Source: Streptomyces bauhiniae
GTDB taxonomy: Bacteria; Actinomycetota; Actinomycetes; Streptomycetales; Streptomycetaceae
Length of the DNA stretch: 64,000 bases
Assembly (NCBI RefSeq): GCF_004784475.1
Contig: NZ_SRRT01000005.1
Span: 558,001 to 622,000 of the forward strand
Direction: 5' to 3'
Both the position numbers and the translations under genes were made by a program. Positions within the stretch are counted from its first letter, which is position 1, and each line of letters opens with the position of its first letter. This document shows positions 19,901 through 28,434 of the stretch, piece after piece. Below the pieces are notes generated by a model. It saw only the letters and a program-made list of their open reading frames with translations. It made no database searches and was not told the DNA's origin.

Positions 19901-20304
19901 ATCCTCGCCGTCAGCGCGTCGGTGATCGCGAAGCTGGTGGAGCGGTGCCAGGGGACATCGCCCTGACCCTCGGGGACGAGGTTCATCACCGACGCCCGCG
20001 CCGCCGACGCGGGGGCCTTCGCATGGGCGCGCTGCTCGCGCAGCCACGGTAGGTACGCCGCGTCGCTCGGCGCCTTCGACGGCTTCGACTTCACCGGCCG
20101 GTTCGCGCCGACCTTCACGGCCGGCATCTTGAAGTGCGGGCCGTGCTTGCCCCACGCCGAGGCGGGCTTGCCGTCCGCCGCGACCGCTGCCGTGGCCGGC
20201 AGGACGGCTGCTGCCAGTGCCGCAGCCGTCACCGCGGCCAGCGCCCCCATCGGTGATCTTCTCCGAGCACGCCGAGAAGGCGCGCTCCAAGCACGCTCAA
20301 GCAT
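16939..20304 (-). CDS. Secreted Rhs/YD-repeat protein with a hydrophobic C-terminal tip
   Basis: 1121 aa from ATG 20304, which follows GGGGGG; the frame is open to 20412. The N terminus is basic then hydrophobic (signal peptide, about residues 18-43, ending ATAAVAA). After it comes an Rhs shell with many YD repeats (YTYDALGRTKTVTDARG, YDNRDRIRAVD and others) and the conserved core GLYHLNARYYDANLGRFTQP then DPVNRIDPSGLYS. The variable tip after the core (about 85 residues) is rich in Gly, Ala and Val (AAGLAAGIAVESACQF), not an obvious enzyme, and could insert into membranes. Two small membrane proteins follow. Together they look like a polymorphic-toxin module carried between two inverted IS copies. 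Confidence 0.85.
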   Translation of the reverse strand: MLERAWSAPSRRARRRSPMGALAAVTAAALAAAVLPATAAVAADGKPASAWGKHGPHFKMPAVKVGANRPVKSKPSKAPSDAAYLPWLREQRAHAKAPASAARASVMNLVPEGQGDVPWHRSTSFAITDALTARIDYSTGNLMLTATDFDIAGVGQQLRLARTYNSLDAPYGQVSQRWWQQYERYLSVSSSEAILYDASGATVRFKKNTDGSFTTPTGYSQDLKKNTDGTYTLGKWKSGAKETYDASGKLTKVTDRNHGTLTVTQHTGGGFKLTETRSGRWIDLTKAGATLWQAKDSTGRTASYAVDAGGNLTGTTDTEGKTVTFGYDSSNRISKITTAQGRVTVFSYDDVNRVTSMLRATGFNGSGDTGPTWTYTYSAASATAAGTTTAKDPELHATAYKHDGDGQVTDVTDALQHKRSTKFDANHNIDTATDAMGSGTTPGNVTDYGFNSRNNLETAKTPTGALTTNHWQTIAGGDHPSDSTNADGEKTTFGYDSVGNTTSVAQTGTGGGNVTYDYNPATPTCGGFEGQRCSAKTKMTSSKTVTTGFHYDAQGNLDRVTPPAPLDKTTYTYDALGRTKTVTDARGVTVTYTYDNRDRIRAVDSTHHAQVSYTYDGDGNLTQRTDATGTISYEFDPLQRETVRHLQDGSQTLLAYTPAGNVDYYQDPAGKTDYTWNEVNKLGQLTDPQGRSTTYDYNNNDVRKTTTYPGGTVQKVDIDNSGRPKAIKVTSDQGTLVDLAYTYGYGTNGATDGSKIRTQTDNVTGLKRSYTYDGAGRFSYAKEEKAGSITDSWQYCYDLAGNLTSQGTDPGCPRGTAYTYNDAQEVTGKSGSTGTWSYDQIGNETAADSTSDYTRTAETWTDHSQMSSITVNGKAYAGQYGSTDQSERIKLGDTLFHNGPLGLSAKTTAGTDMGFNREPGGTLNSMTTGGKSYYYLTDALGSVIGLADIDGNKVDSYTYSPRGVRILAQSTEPVAQPYRFAGNYQDPTGLYHLNARYYDANLGRFTQPDPSGQEQNPYLYAEGDPVNRIDPSGLYSVTDAVDDASEVSDAVSSGLKGDTDALWGQAAGLAAGIAVESACQFVAGFAGAPTAGVGAVAVEVGCAYASTAVGDWTASTVESNL

Positions 20305-20790
20305 GATTCCCCCCACGGGAAGACAGAACCGGCAGCCCCACTGGCCACCGGACCCGCAGACGTTTTCACAGGAATCACACAAAGGTCCGGGAAATACCCG
20401 TGAATCGCTCATCCATGCGGGGGAGGAATCCGCCGCTCCCCTTTAAGTAGCCAATCCATTGCAAATAAGGACAGATAGCAGCATCGGACCTCGCGTATGC
20501 CTCTGTGGAAGCAGATGTATGCGGCATACAAACGGCTGAAAGCGGCCGGGCTCCCGAGCAGTTGCAAGTCAGGTCGGGCGCTGCTCATCAATGCGCCCAT
20601 AAGACTTTTGGTCCTCGTCTGCGCCGCGCTGCGGGTGCGCAAAAGCCAGGGCTTTCCGGACTCCCCTGCTTGCTGCCCTGGTGGCAGTGGAGGCGCGCAC
20701 GACGGCGCCAGTGAGCCCCTCCCAACCTGGCTGTGAGATCGAGGGATTGCGGTGTTGGGACGACGAAGGCCCAGGTAGATGGGTCGCCAG
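20305..20790. other. Upstream region of the Rhs gene, no confident gene
   Basis: About 490 bp. It holds the Rhs leader and probably its promoter (the AT-rich patch near 20440-20480). A plus-strand frame from 20497 (MPLWKQMYAAYKRLKAAGLP) has no ribosome site and no recognisable product, so I leave it uncalled. Confidence 0.35.
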
Positions 20791-20794
20791 CTAG

Positions 20795-21743
20795 GTTCTG
20801 TCCGGCGGATCATGTGACCTTCTGGCAGGTCGCTCGTTGGCTCGGGCATGGGTCGGGGGGATCTGACGAATTGCGAGTGGTCGCTTTTGGAGCCGCATCT
20901 GTCACCCTCGGGTGGCCGGGGCGGCCGGAGGAACGACCACCGCACGGTGGCCAACGGCATCTTGTTCCGGGTCAGGACCGGTGTCCCGTGGCGTGATCTG
21001 CCGGAACGCCACGGCTCGTGGAAGACCGTCTACGAACGGCATCGCCGCTGGTCGGCGGACGGAACCTGGGACCGGATCCTGCAGTCGGTCCAGGCCGACG
21101 CCGACCTCGCCGGGCGGATCGACTGGTCGATGGTCGGCGTCGACTCGACGTCCTGCCGGGCCCATCAGCACGCAGCCGACGCCCGCAATGCCCGTCCGCG
21201 GGTCCCGAAAAATGGACGATGCCCCGGCACCACCGCCCCGACGAGGGACTCGGACGGTCCCGGGGCGGTCTGACCTGCAAGATCCACCTCGCCTGCGAAG
21301 GCGGCTGCCGCCCCATGGCCCTTCTGCTCACGCCGGGCCAGTGGGGCGACGCCCCACAGATGGCCGAGGTCATGGACCGGATTCGGGTTCCCCGACCGCT
21401 GGGCGGACGATCCCGGGCCCGGCCGGACCACGCCAGCGGGAACAAGGCATACAGCTTCCATCGAAACCGCGCCTACCTGCGAAGACGCCGCATCCGGCAC
21501 ACGATCCCGGAGCCGAAGGACCAGCGCTCCAACCACCGCCGCAGAGGTAGCGCAGGCGGCAGGCCCACCGGCTTCGACCGCGACCCCTACCGGCGCCGCA
21601 ATGAGGTCGAGCGGACCATCAATCAGCTCAAGAACTCCCGCGCGGTGGCGACTCGTTACGACAAGCGGGCCTACGTCTTCCACGGCACGGCCGCCGCCAC
21701 TGCGATCCGGCTCTGGCTCCGTCAGTGATCCGCCGGACAGAAC
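20795..21743 (+). mobile_element. IS5-family insertion sequence, copy 2 (inverted relative to copy 1)
   Basis: 949 bp with the same terminal repeats and CTAG on each side (20791-20794, 21744-21747). It is nearly identical to copy 1 in inverse orientation. The inner flanks of the two copies also match as an inverted repeat: CTAGCTGGCGACC at 16279-16291 and GGTCGCCAGCTAG at 20782-20794, so the repeat extends 9 bp beyond the CTAG. Confidence 0.9.
20848..21728 (+). CDS. IS5-family transposase, copy 2 (slippery site altered)
   Basis: Same two-frame transposase as in copy 1: the first frame starts at 20848 (MGRGDLTNCEWSLLEPHL) and the second ends at 21728. The run of six A at the frame junction is changed to AAAAAT (21208-21213), which should reduce or abolish the -1 slip needed for full transposase. 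A handful of other substitutions separate the copies (for example VTL for the PP region near residue 20). This copy may depend on copy 1 for movement. Confidence 0.82.
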
Positions 21744-21747
21744 CTAG

Positions 21748-22689
21748 GTGCCTCACCCAGTCGCAACTTCAGTTACCCAATGTGCACCGGGCAGGGCGAT
21801 TCCGATTATCGCCCTGCCCGGGACGCCGACACTCCTGGGGAGAATCTGGGGAGTATCCGGGCCGCTGGGGAGCGCCTGGGGAGGATCGACCGCATAAGAC
21901 GGCGCGCCTATGAAAGGCGCAGAAAGAACCATCGCTACAGGTCAGCCATGGGTATTGCCACATCACCGCAGCTCAGCGCCCCTAGGTGGACAACTTCACG
22001 ACGTAATCCACTGGGTCCAGCAAGGCCCACCTGAGCCCTTCTCGTGCATAGCCGACGACCACGACCAAGATCAGGGCCATACGCGGGCCGGACTCAGGAA
22101 ACCAAGAGGCGCAGACAACGTTTCTGCTGGTCAGCGCAGCATAATCTCCGTACTGCCAGCAGACGAAGAACGTTCTTTGTTCTTACAGCCCTCAGAAGCT
22201 TGGGTTCTTCTAGAGCCTGCATTCGGGTTGCCTGGAGGTATTTTGCGCTCCAGGCGCCCCGACATTATAGGTACCCACTGTAATCAATTGGGTTCTTCGA
22301 GCTACTGTCTGGCATCCAAAGGAGATCCCGCCGGACCAGTCGCGGACCAAGTAGCGCCTCGGGACATCAGCCCACGAGCCGCCCGGTCACGAGCGCAGCG
22401 ACCCGCCGATACCCGCAAGCAGCGCGCAAACCGCCTGCAGGACTGGGAGAGCTCATCGGACCTCATGACCGCCCTGAACGAGTCCCCACCCGAGCGAAGT
22501 CTCCTCGCGGCGAAAACGGGCCTGCCAACGTCCACAAGCTGCCGAAGGCCACGAACAGGACAGCCCGGAAGGGCCAAGCAAGAAGGCCGCCGCGAGGAAG
22601 CCCGCTCCAAGCTCGCGACGCGAACAAGGCTGTTGTCAGTGCCTCGTGCGATCCTCACCCCGGAAGCGGGCACTTCAGAAGGAGGCCAG
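21748..22689. other. Attachment-site region between segment 1 and segment 2, no gene
   Basis: About 940 bp. It contains attachment site B (22151-22213), whose similarity to site C continues past the TAG through TTGCCTGGAGG to about 22297 (TAGGTACC...ATTGGGT in both). 22300-22680 is open on the plus strand but has no ribosome site and no recognisable protein; it reads as decayed coding sequence leading into the zinc-ribbon gene. Confidence 0.5.
22151..22213 (+). repeat. Attachment site B, diverged copy of the aldehyde dehydrogenase 3' end
   Basis: 63 bp aligned without gaps to 7187-7249. It still translates to QQTKNVLCSYSPQKLGFF plus TAG, although no dehydrogenase gene precedes it. Differences from site A are mostly third-position changes, so the copy came from another host's version of the gene. 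It is closest to site C. Confidence 0.8.
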
Positions 22690-25023
22690 GTGGCGAGGGG
22701 ACGTCCGCGGAAGGATCCACGCGATCCGGTGGTGATTCTGCGGGATGCCGGGCTCGAACCACTGGAGCCTTATCCAGGAAGTGATAAGCCCTGGCGCTGC
22801 CGCCATGAAGCGTGCGGGAGAGAAGTGTCACCGCGGCTGGGCAACATTGCTGCGGGCCGGCAGGGCGGCTGCCGGTACTGCTCAGGCACGGCGCCGATTC
22901 CTCCGGAGGAGGCGGTGGAGTTGATGCGCTCGGCTGGCCTGGAACCGCTGGAGCCGTATCCCGGGGCGACACCCCCTTGGCGCTGCCGGCACGTGCCGTG
23001 CGGTCGGGAGGTCAAGCCGCGCTACTCGTACATCAAACGCGGAGGGGGACCGTGCCGATGGTGCGCGCCGAACGCGGCGGTCGATCCGGACGAGGCCGCC
23101 GCTCTCATGAGGTCGGCGGGTCTGGAACCGTTGGAGCCCTATCCCGGGGCCGACATCCCCTGGCGGTGCCGCTGCACAACATGCGGCACGATCGGGACAC
23201 CCACTCATGGCTCGGTCAAGGGCGGACAAGGGGGCTGCGGCCCGTGCGGGCGCAAGAACGCCGGGCAGGGCATCAGCCGGGCATGGTCGCGTCGCCGCGA
23301 ACTGCCCCGCACGGACGGCGACCGGGCCGCAATTGAGGCGAAGGACTTCGACCTCGAACCGCTGGAGTCCTACCCGGGACCGAGCGGGCTGTGGCACTGC
23401 CGCCACCTCCCGTGCGGCCGAGACGTCGAGATCAGGTTGAGCAACCTCAGACGCGGCCTTCGGGCATGCCCATACTGCCCTCCCTCCCTGGGTGGCCGAC
23501 GCCGCTGGCCCGCAGACGAAGCCGAGGCCCTCATGCGTGCCGCCGACCTGGAACCGCTCGAACCGTACGCCGGGCGTCGTGACAAGGCGTGGCGGTGTCA
23601 CTGCAACGGCTGTGGACGCGAGACGTCACCGAGTCTGGGCGGCATTCTGGCGGGCCAGGGCGGCTGTCGGCACTGTGCCGACGTGAGGGCGGCAGCGGGT
23701 AGAAAGACCGACCCGAACATCGCGGTGGCTGCCATGCGCGCGGCTGGGCTGGAGCCGCTGGAGCCGTATGCCACCTCGGTGACTGCGTGGCGGTGCCGTT
23801 GCACAGCCTGCGGCAACGAGGTCTCCCCGACTCTCATGAAGATCCGTGCTGGTGGAGGATGCAAGTTCTGTGCCACCCACGGCATCGACCTGGCAGGACC
23901 GTCGAAGGTCTACGTGATCACCCACCAGGAGTGGAAAGCCGTCAAGATCGGGATCGGTGCCTGCACCGGCTACACCTCTCGCCTCATCCAACACGAACGC
24001 CAGGGTTGGCAACTGCATCAGGCCCGTGACTACACCACCGGCGCAGCCGCCTACGACGTCGAGCAGGCCGTGCTGGGCCGGCTGCATCGGGCCGGACTCA
24101 TTCCTTTCCTCACGAGCGACATCATGCCGAACGGCTGGACCGAGACCTGCTCCGCAGCCCGCATCACGGCGGCCGAGGTCTGGGCCATGGTCGATGAGGA
24201 AACACGGAGCGCAGAAAAACCCTATGCGCCCCGAGCTGGCGGCCGACCCCGTGCCGTGGTCCTCATCGACGCGGAGGCCGCAGCCGCTGAGATGCGGGCT
24301 GTGGGATACGAGCCACTCGTGCCGTATCCCGGCCGCACCAACGCGACTTGGCCCTCGCGCTGCATGACCTGCGGGCACGAGGGGCGTCCGACGTTCAATG
24401 CCGTCCGTAACGCGGGCCAGCGCTGTCGCGTCTGCCGGGCAAAGGAAACCCAGGCGAAACACGCCGCCACGAACGCGCCGAAGGCCCAAGAAACCATGCG
24501 CACGGCCGGACTCCAACCGCTGGAACCCTACCCGGGCAGCCAAACGCCGTGGCGGTGCCGCTGCACCACATGCGGTCGCGAAACCAGCCCCACCTACTCC
24601 AACGTCAACAGCGGTTCGAAGGGCTGCCGGTTCTGTGCCCTCAACTCGGCAACCGACGAGCGTGCGTCCGCCGAAGTACGAGCGGCCGGTTTCGAACCGC
24701 TGGAGCCGTACCCTGGCCGTACCACGGACCGTTGGCGCTGCCGCTGTTCCTGCGGAAACGAGGTCATGACGCGCCTGTCATCCGTCCGGTCGGGAACCAC
24801 CGGCTGCAAGAAGTGCCCCCGATCCGGTGGCCGAACCGATCCCACGGCAGCCGCCGCGGAGGCACGCGCCGCCGGGTTCGAGCCGTTGGAGCCCTATCCG
24901 GGGAAGACCACCGACCGGTGGCGCTGCCGCTGCAGGTGCAGCACGGCCATCACCCTCACCCTGACCAGCCTCAGAGGAGGCCGTACCGCGTGCGGAACGT
25001 GCTCCCGAGGCGCGACTCGATAA
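22690..25023 (+). CDS. Ten-zinc-ribbon-repeat protein with an inserted GIY-YIG-like nuclease domain
   Basis: 777 aa from GTG 22690, preceded by AAGGAGG. Ten repeats of about 65-75 residues share the pattern AGLEPLEPYPG, then PWRCRHxxCG, then a CxxC pair about 20 residues on (for example GGCRYCSG), i.e. a CxxxxC/CxxC treble-clef or zinc-ribbon unit. Six repeats precede and four follow a distinct domain at about residues 405-490: KVYVITHQEWKAVKIGIG, SRLIQHERQGW, and a Glu in YDVEQAVLGRLHRAGL, which fits the GIY-YIG fold (T5orf172/MUG113 type). Zinc ribbons likely bind nucleic acid and position the nuclease. It is a single gene in a defence-rich segment. Function unknown; a phage-defence or mobile nuclease is plausible. 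Confidence 0.75.
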   Translation: MARGRPRKDPRDPVVILRDAGLEPLEPYPGSDKPWRCRHEACGREVSPRLGNIAAGRQGGCRYCSGTAPIPPEEAVELMRSAGLEPLEPYPGATPPWRCRHVPCGREVKPRYSYIKRGGGPCRWCAPNAAVDPDEAAALMRSAGLEPLEPYPGADIPWRCRCTTCGTIGTPTHGSVKGGQGGCGPCGRKNAGQGISRAWSRRRELPRTDGDRAAIEAKDFDLEPLESYPGPSGLWHCRHLPCGRDVEIRLSNLRRGLRACPYCPPSLGGRRRWPADEAEALMRAADLEPLEPYAGRRDKAWRCHCNGCGRETSPSLGGILAGQGGCRHCADVRAAAGRKTDPNIAVAAMRAAGLEPLEPYATSVTAWRCRCTACGNEVSPTLMKIRAGGGCKFCATHGIDLAGPSKVYVITHQEWKAVKIGIGACTGYTSRLIQHERQGWQLHQARDYTTGAAAYDVEQAVLGRLHRAGLIPFLTSDIMPNGWTETCSAARITAAEVWAMVDEETRSAEKPYAPRAGGRPRAVVLIDAEAAAAEMRAVGYEPLVPYPGRTNATWPSRCMTCGHEGRPTFNAVRNAGQRCRVCRAKETQAKHAATNAPKAQETMRTAGLQPLEPYPGSQTPWRCRCTTCGRETSPTYSNVNSGSKGCRFCALNSATDERASAEVRAAGFEPLEPYPGRTTDRWRCRCSCGNEVMTRLSSVRSGTTGCKKCPRSGGRTDPTAAAAEARAAGFEPLEPYPGKTTDRWRCRCRCSTAITLTLTSLRGGRTACGTCSRGATR

Positions 25024-25098
25024 CCGTCGGTCACGATGCACCCCGCCGCTGCACCCAGTAGTCGAGCAAGCCCGGGTTCCGTCGTATCAACCTTCTTC

Positions 25099-25556
25099 AG
25101 AGGTCATCTCATTTGGCGAGTCTGCGGTAGCAGATGAGGGTGCAACAGGATTCGGACCTGTCAGGTCCCCTTTTTCAGGGCCCGCATGTTCACCGAGTCG
25201 ATCGCGCAGCGGGACCAGTCCAACTCCCCGCGGGACCCGAGTTCGTCCAGGACCAGGCGGTGCAGCTTGGCCCACACCCGAGCCTTCGTCCACTCGGTGA
25301 ACCGGTGGTGAGCTGTCGCCCGGGACGGTCCGAACGACGACGTCGGCAACTGCTGCCACGTGCAGCCCGACGTCGCCACGAACACGATCGCGGCCAGCAC
25401 CTTACGGTCGCCATGCCGGCGCCGCCCGCCACCTTGAGGCCGCGATGGCGCCTCCGGCACGACCCTCTGGAACAGTTCCCTCAACTCTTCCGGCACCAGC
25501 CGTTCAATAATCCCCACCACAGCGGACAGCCTACTCAACCAAATGAAATGACCTCT
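25099..25556 (-). mobile_element. Internally deleted IS5-family element (MITE-like)
   Basis: 458 bp between near-perfect inverted ends (AGAGGTCATCTCATTTGG at 25099 and its complement, one mismatch, ending at 25556). Inside, a minus-strand frame (25583-25161) encodes only the N-terminal third of a transposase: RLVPEELRELFQRVVPE, GCTWQQLPTSSFGPS, and the first catalytic Asp in DWSRCAIDSVNMRALKKG. The rest of the gene is missing, so it cannot move on its own. Confidence 0.8.
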
Positions 25557-25718
25557 TAGGAGATCGCTGCCGCCCGACGGCATCCTCGGTATCGGCCCCT
25601 TTGAAGATGCATTCGGCGGATCATGAGCCCCTCGGTGTCCAGCAATGTGGCCGACGTCCTGTCGACGGTAGTCGACTGTCAGCTGACATGGGCAGGCCGC
25701 ACAGTCTTCAATGGCGTC

Positions 25719-26333
25719 ATGGCCACGCCGATGCCAACACCCCCGCCCCCGCCCGCTACTCTGGAGACGATCGCGGGTAGCGCCACGCTGGACGAAGTCC
25801 TGGAGTGTCTACGCGCGCGGCGGCCGGTGTTCCACTCCGAGGCCGATCTCCAGCACAGTTTCGCCCTCGCTGTAGGCGAGGTCGCACCGGATGTCAGGTG
25901 CCGTCTCGAGATCCCGGTGCGCGGAAGCAACGCCTCGGAGTACCTGGACCTACTGTGCCTGGGGCCGGCGAGCCGTACGGCAATCGAGTTCAAGTACGTG
26001 ACCCGACAATGGTCGGGTACTGCAGGGACGCCTCCCGAGGAGTACGCCTTGCGCGGACACAACGCCCCAGACGTCGCACGTAGGGACTTCCTGCGGGACG
26101 TAGCAAGGTTGGAACGCTTCTGCGACCGCCAGGACCAGAACGGGCTGGCCCTGCTCATCACAAACGAGGCGGCCCTGTGGCGCCCCAGGCAACGCAGGAT
26201 GCCCACCAGGGACGAGGAGTTCCGCATCCACCACGGGCGCCAACTGAGCGGCACCTTGCTGTGGGCCGACGGTTCCTTCCCGGACAATACCCGAGTGCTG
26301 CGCGGCGCCTACACGCTCGCCTGGCGTCAGTAG
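25719..26333 (+). pseudogene. PD-(D/E)XK nuclease-like protein, cut by an early stop
   Basis: 204 aa from ATG 25719 (an in-frame ATG at 25623 would add 32). SEADLQHSFALAVGEV is followed by YLDLLCLGPASRTAIEFKYV, where the Asp and EFK fit the PD-(D/E)XK active site. Then come a helical part and ALLITNEAALWRP. Compared with the partial second copy at 37681-38020, this copy meets TAG where the other reads PYTPLEGSSSEFRCLAVFIT; after the TAG the homologous frame goes on to about 26453. So the C terminus was probably lost to a nonsense change. It lies directly upstream of the VWA/PP2C/kinase genes and may belong with them. Confidence 0.6.
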
Positions 26334-26453
26334 ACCCAACTGGAGAATCCACGTGCCGAGTTCCGATGCCTTGCGGTGTTCATCACTCCGAACGCCGCGC
26401 AGCCCCAGTGGCCACACGAGGCGGAACCAGCAGACTGCCTCGCATGTCATTGA
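26113..26453 (+). repeat. Direct repeat, left copy (3' part of the PD-(D/E)XK gene)
   Basis: 341 bp, from AACGCTTCTGCGACCGC to CGCATGTCATTGA, matching 37681-38020 with about one base of length difference and scattered substitutions. The two copies face the same way and enclose 11.2 kb with the VWA, PP2C, kinase and STAND NTPase genes. Confidence 0.85.
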
Positions 26454-26711
26454 TCATGGGAATCTGCCCTGATGGGAATCTGCCCTGGGTGAAGGCACTA
26501 GCCTCGATTCCGGAGACATCGAAAACCTCCTCCACGACGCCGAGCAGCACTTGGATCCAAACGTCGTCGAGCAGACCGTCGGGGGCTCATGCGGGCGGCC
26601 GGTGGAACGGCATGTGAGTGTCGATCACATCCCCGACATCGAGACTGTGTAGGCAGTGTGAAAGCACTGGTCATTCGATATGGTGATCCCCTTCACAGCA
26701 AGGGGGGAGCA

Positions 26712-27554
26712 GTGCCGTACACCGCAGAGATCAGCCGAACAAATCCGGGTGGCTTCATCTTCCTCGTGGACCAGTCCGCCTCCATGAGCGATCCCATGGG
26801 CGCCGGCGAGGTCACGCGGCAGAGGGCCGAGGTCGTCTCCGACGCGATCAACCGGCTGCTGACCGAACTGTCCGTCAAGTGTGCCAAAGAGGAAGGCGTA
26901 CGGGACTACTTCCACGTGGCCGTAATCGGGTACGGACACAACCACGTGGGCTCTGCGTTCCAGGGGGCGCTGGCCGGGCGCGACCTCGTTCCGCTGAGCG
27001 AGGTCGCCAACAACCCGGCGCGGGTGGAGAGCCGTACCAAGAAGGTGCCGGACGGCGCCGGCGGCCTGGTCGAGACCTCGGTGCAGTTCCCGGTGTGGAT
27101 GGACCCGGTGACCAACGGCGGTACGCCTATGACACGCGCCCTCGGCTACGCGGACAGCCTCGTGGCGAACTGGGTCGAGGCTCACCCGAGCGGCTTCCCG
27201 CCGATCGTGCTCAACCTCACCGACGGCGAGTCCACCGACGGCGATCCCACCAGCGCCGCGATCGCTCTGGCCTCGCATGCCACCGCCGATGGCGCGGTCC
27301 TCCTATTCAACCTCCACGTGTCCGGAAGCGGCGGCACACCGGTCACCTTCCCGGACAGCGAGGAGGGGCTGCCGGACACGTACGCCCGGCTGCTGTTCCT
27401 GATGTCCAGCGTGCTGCCCAGCCACATGCGCTCCTACGCGGCCTCGCAGGGGCATCGTGTCAGCGAGACCACCCGGGGCTTCGTCTACAACGCGGACATC
27501 ACCTCCATCGTGGAGTTCCTCGACATCGGCACCCGCGCCACCGAGCTGCGCTGA
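26712..27554 (+). CDS. VWA-domain protein of a TerY-P/YegL-type triad
   Basis: 280 aa from GTG 26712, right after GGGGGGAG; the frame is open from 26589. It is a cytoplasmic von Willebrand A fold: the MIDAS motif is FLVDQSASMSD (residues about 17-27), with the later Thr in NGGTPMTRAL and Asp in LNLTDGESTDGD. The layout matches E. coli YegL and TerY, which in known triads are partnered with a PP2C phosphatase and a kinase. Both follow here at once on the same strand, so one operon is likely. In this family the VWA protein is thought to be the target or scaffold controlled by phosphorylation. Confidence 0.85.
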   Translation: MPYTAEISRTNPGGFIFLVDQSASMSDPMGAGEVTRQRAEVVSDAINRLLTELSVKCAKEEGVRDYFHVAVIGYGHNHVGSAFQGALAGRDLVPLSEVANNPARVESRTKKVPDGAGGLVETSVQFPVWMDPVTNGGTPMTRALGYADSLVANWVEAHPSGFPPIVLNLTDGESTDGDPTSAAIALASHATADGAVLLFNLHVSGSGGTPVTFPDSEEGLPDTYARLLFLMSSVLPSHMRSYAASQGHRVSETTRGFVYNADITSIVEFLDIGTRATELR

Positions 27555-27579
27555 CCACCGAGACGGAGCTGCGCTGACC

Positions 27580-28434
27580 ATGGAGGACGTTTCGGCCCTG
27601 CCGGAATGCCAGCTGCTGCGGGTACCCAAGGCGGGCAACACGCTCAAGGAGTGCGAGGACGCCGGGCGGTCCTGGGTCGGGGACGCCCGGGCCGACGACC
27701 AGGGCCGTACCGTCCTCCCGCTGTACGCGGCGGTGTCCGACGGCGCCTCGGAGAGCCTACTCGCGGGCGCCTGGGCGGAGCGTCTCGTCGCGGACGCCGT
27801 CGAGTCGATGTCCCTCGGCCGTGACTGGTGGGACGACGTGGACACGTTCGTCGTCGACCTCATGGAGCGGTCCGCGCCTCGCTGGGAGGCGTACCTCGAG
27901 TGGTACCGGGCGGAGCGCGACGCCCGTGGCCAGCCCATCACATGGTACGAGCAACCTGGCCTGGAGAAGGGCGCGTTCGCGACCGTCCTAGGGGTGGAGG
28001 TCCGAGCCACCGTGTCCGGTGGTGGTAGGGCCGACTGGTCCTGGCACGCCTTCGCCCTGGGCGACAGCTGCCTGTTCCACCTGCGGGACGGTGTCGTCCG
28101 GCGGGCCTTCCCCGTCGAGGACGTCGAGGGCTTCGGCATCACCCCCCAGCTCCTCGGCAGCCGTAACCACGACACGGCCCTGGTGGCCGAGCGGCTGCGG
28201 CTCGCCCACGGCACCCTGGCGCCGGGCGACGAGGTGCTGCTGGCCAGCGACGCGCTGGCCGCCTGGCTGCTGTCCCCGCACCACGGGCACCGGGCGCCCG
28301 GCACCGTGCTTGCCACGCTTGCCGAGGTGGGCGATGAGCCCTTCACGGAGTGGGTGGAGGACCAGCGGGCGCGCGGGCTCATGCGCAACGACGACGTGAC
28401 CCTGATCCGGATCCGGGTGAGAACGGAGGCGTGA
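27580..28434 (+). CDS. PP2C-family protein phosphatase of the triad
   Basis: 284 aa from ATG 27580, 25 bp after the VWA stop. PP2C landmarks: DAGRSWVGDARADDQG near residue 25, PLYAAVSDGASES (metal-binding Asp-Gly), WHAFALGDSCLFHLRDG, EVLLASDALAAW, and the final metal Asp in MRNDDVTLIRIR. This is the short YegK/PppA-like form without TM segments. It should reverse phosphorylation by the kinase encoded next. Its TGA overlaps the kinase ATG by one base, so translation is coupled. The short gap before it contains a 17-base duplication (GAGCTGCGCTGACCA twice). Confidence 0.88.
   Translation: MEDVSALPECQLLRVPKAGNTLKECEDAGRSWVGDARADDQGRTVLPLYAAVSDGASESLLAGAWAERLVADAVESMSLGRDWWDDVDTFVVDLMERSAPRWEAYLEWYRAERDARGQPITWYEQPGLEKGAFATVLGVEVRATVSGGGRADWSWHAFALGDSCLFHLRDGVVRRAFPVEDVEGFGITPQLLGSRNHDTALVAERLRLAHGTLAPGDEVLLASDALAAWLLSPHHGHRAPGTVLATLAEVGDEPFTEWVEDQRARGLMRNDDVTLIRIRVRTEA

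Noticed and set aside
16894..20052. 1052-aa open frame antisense to the Rhs gene
   Set aside because: High-GC shadow: repetitive V/G/A-rich product with no ribosome site, opposite a clear Rhs protein.
20497..20736. 79-aa frame starting MPLWKQMYAAYKRL
   Set aside because: No ribosome site, mixed composition, ends without recognisable domain.
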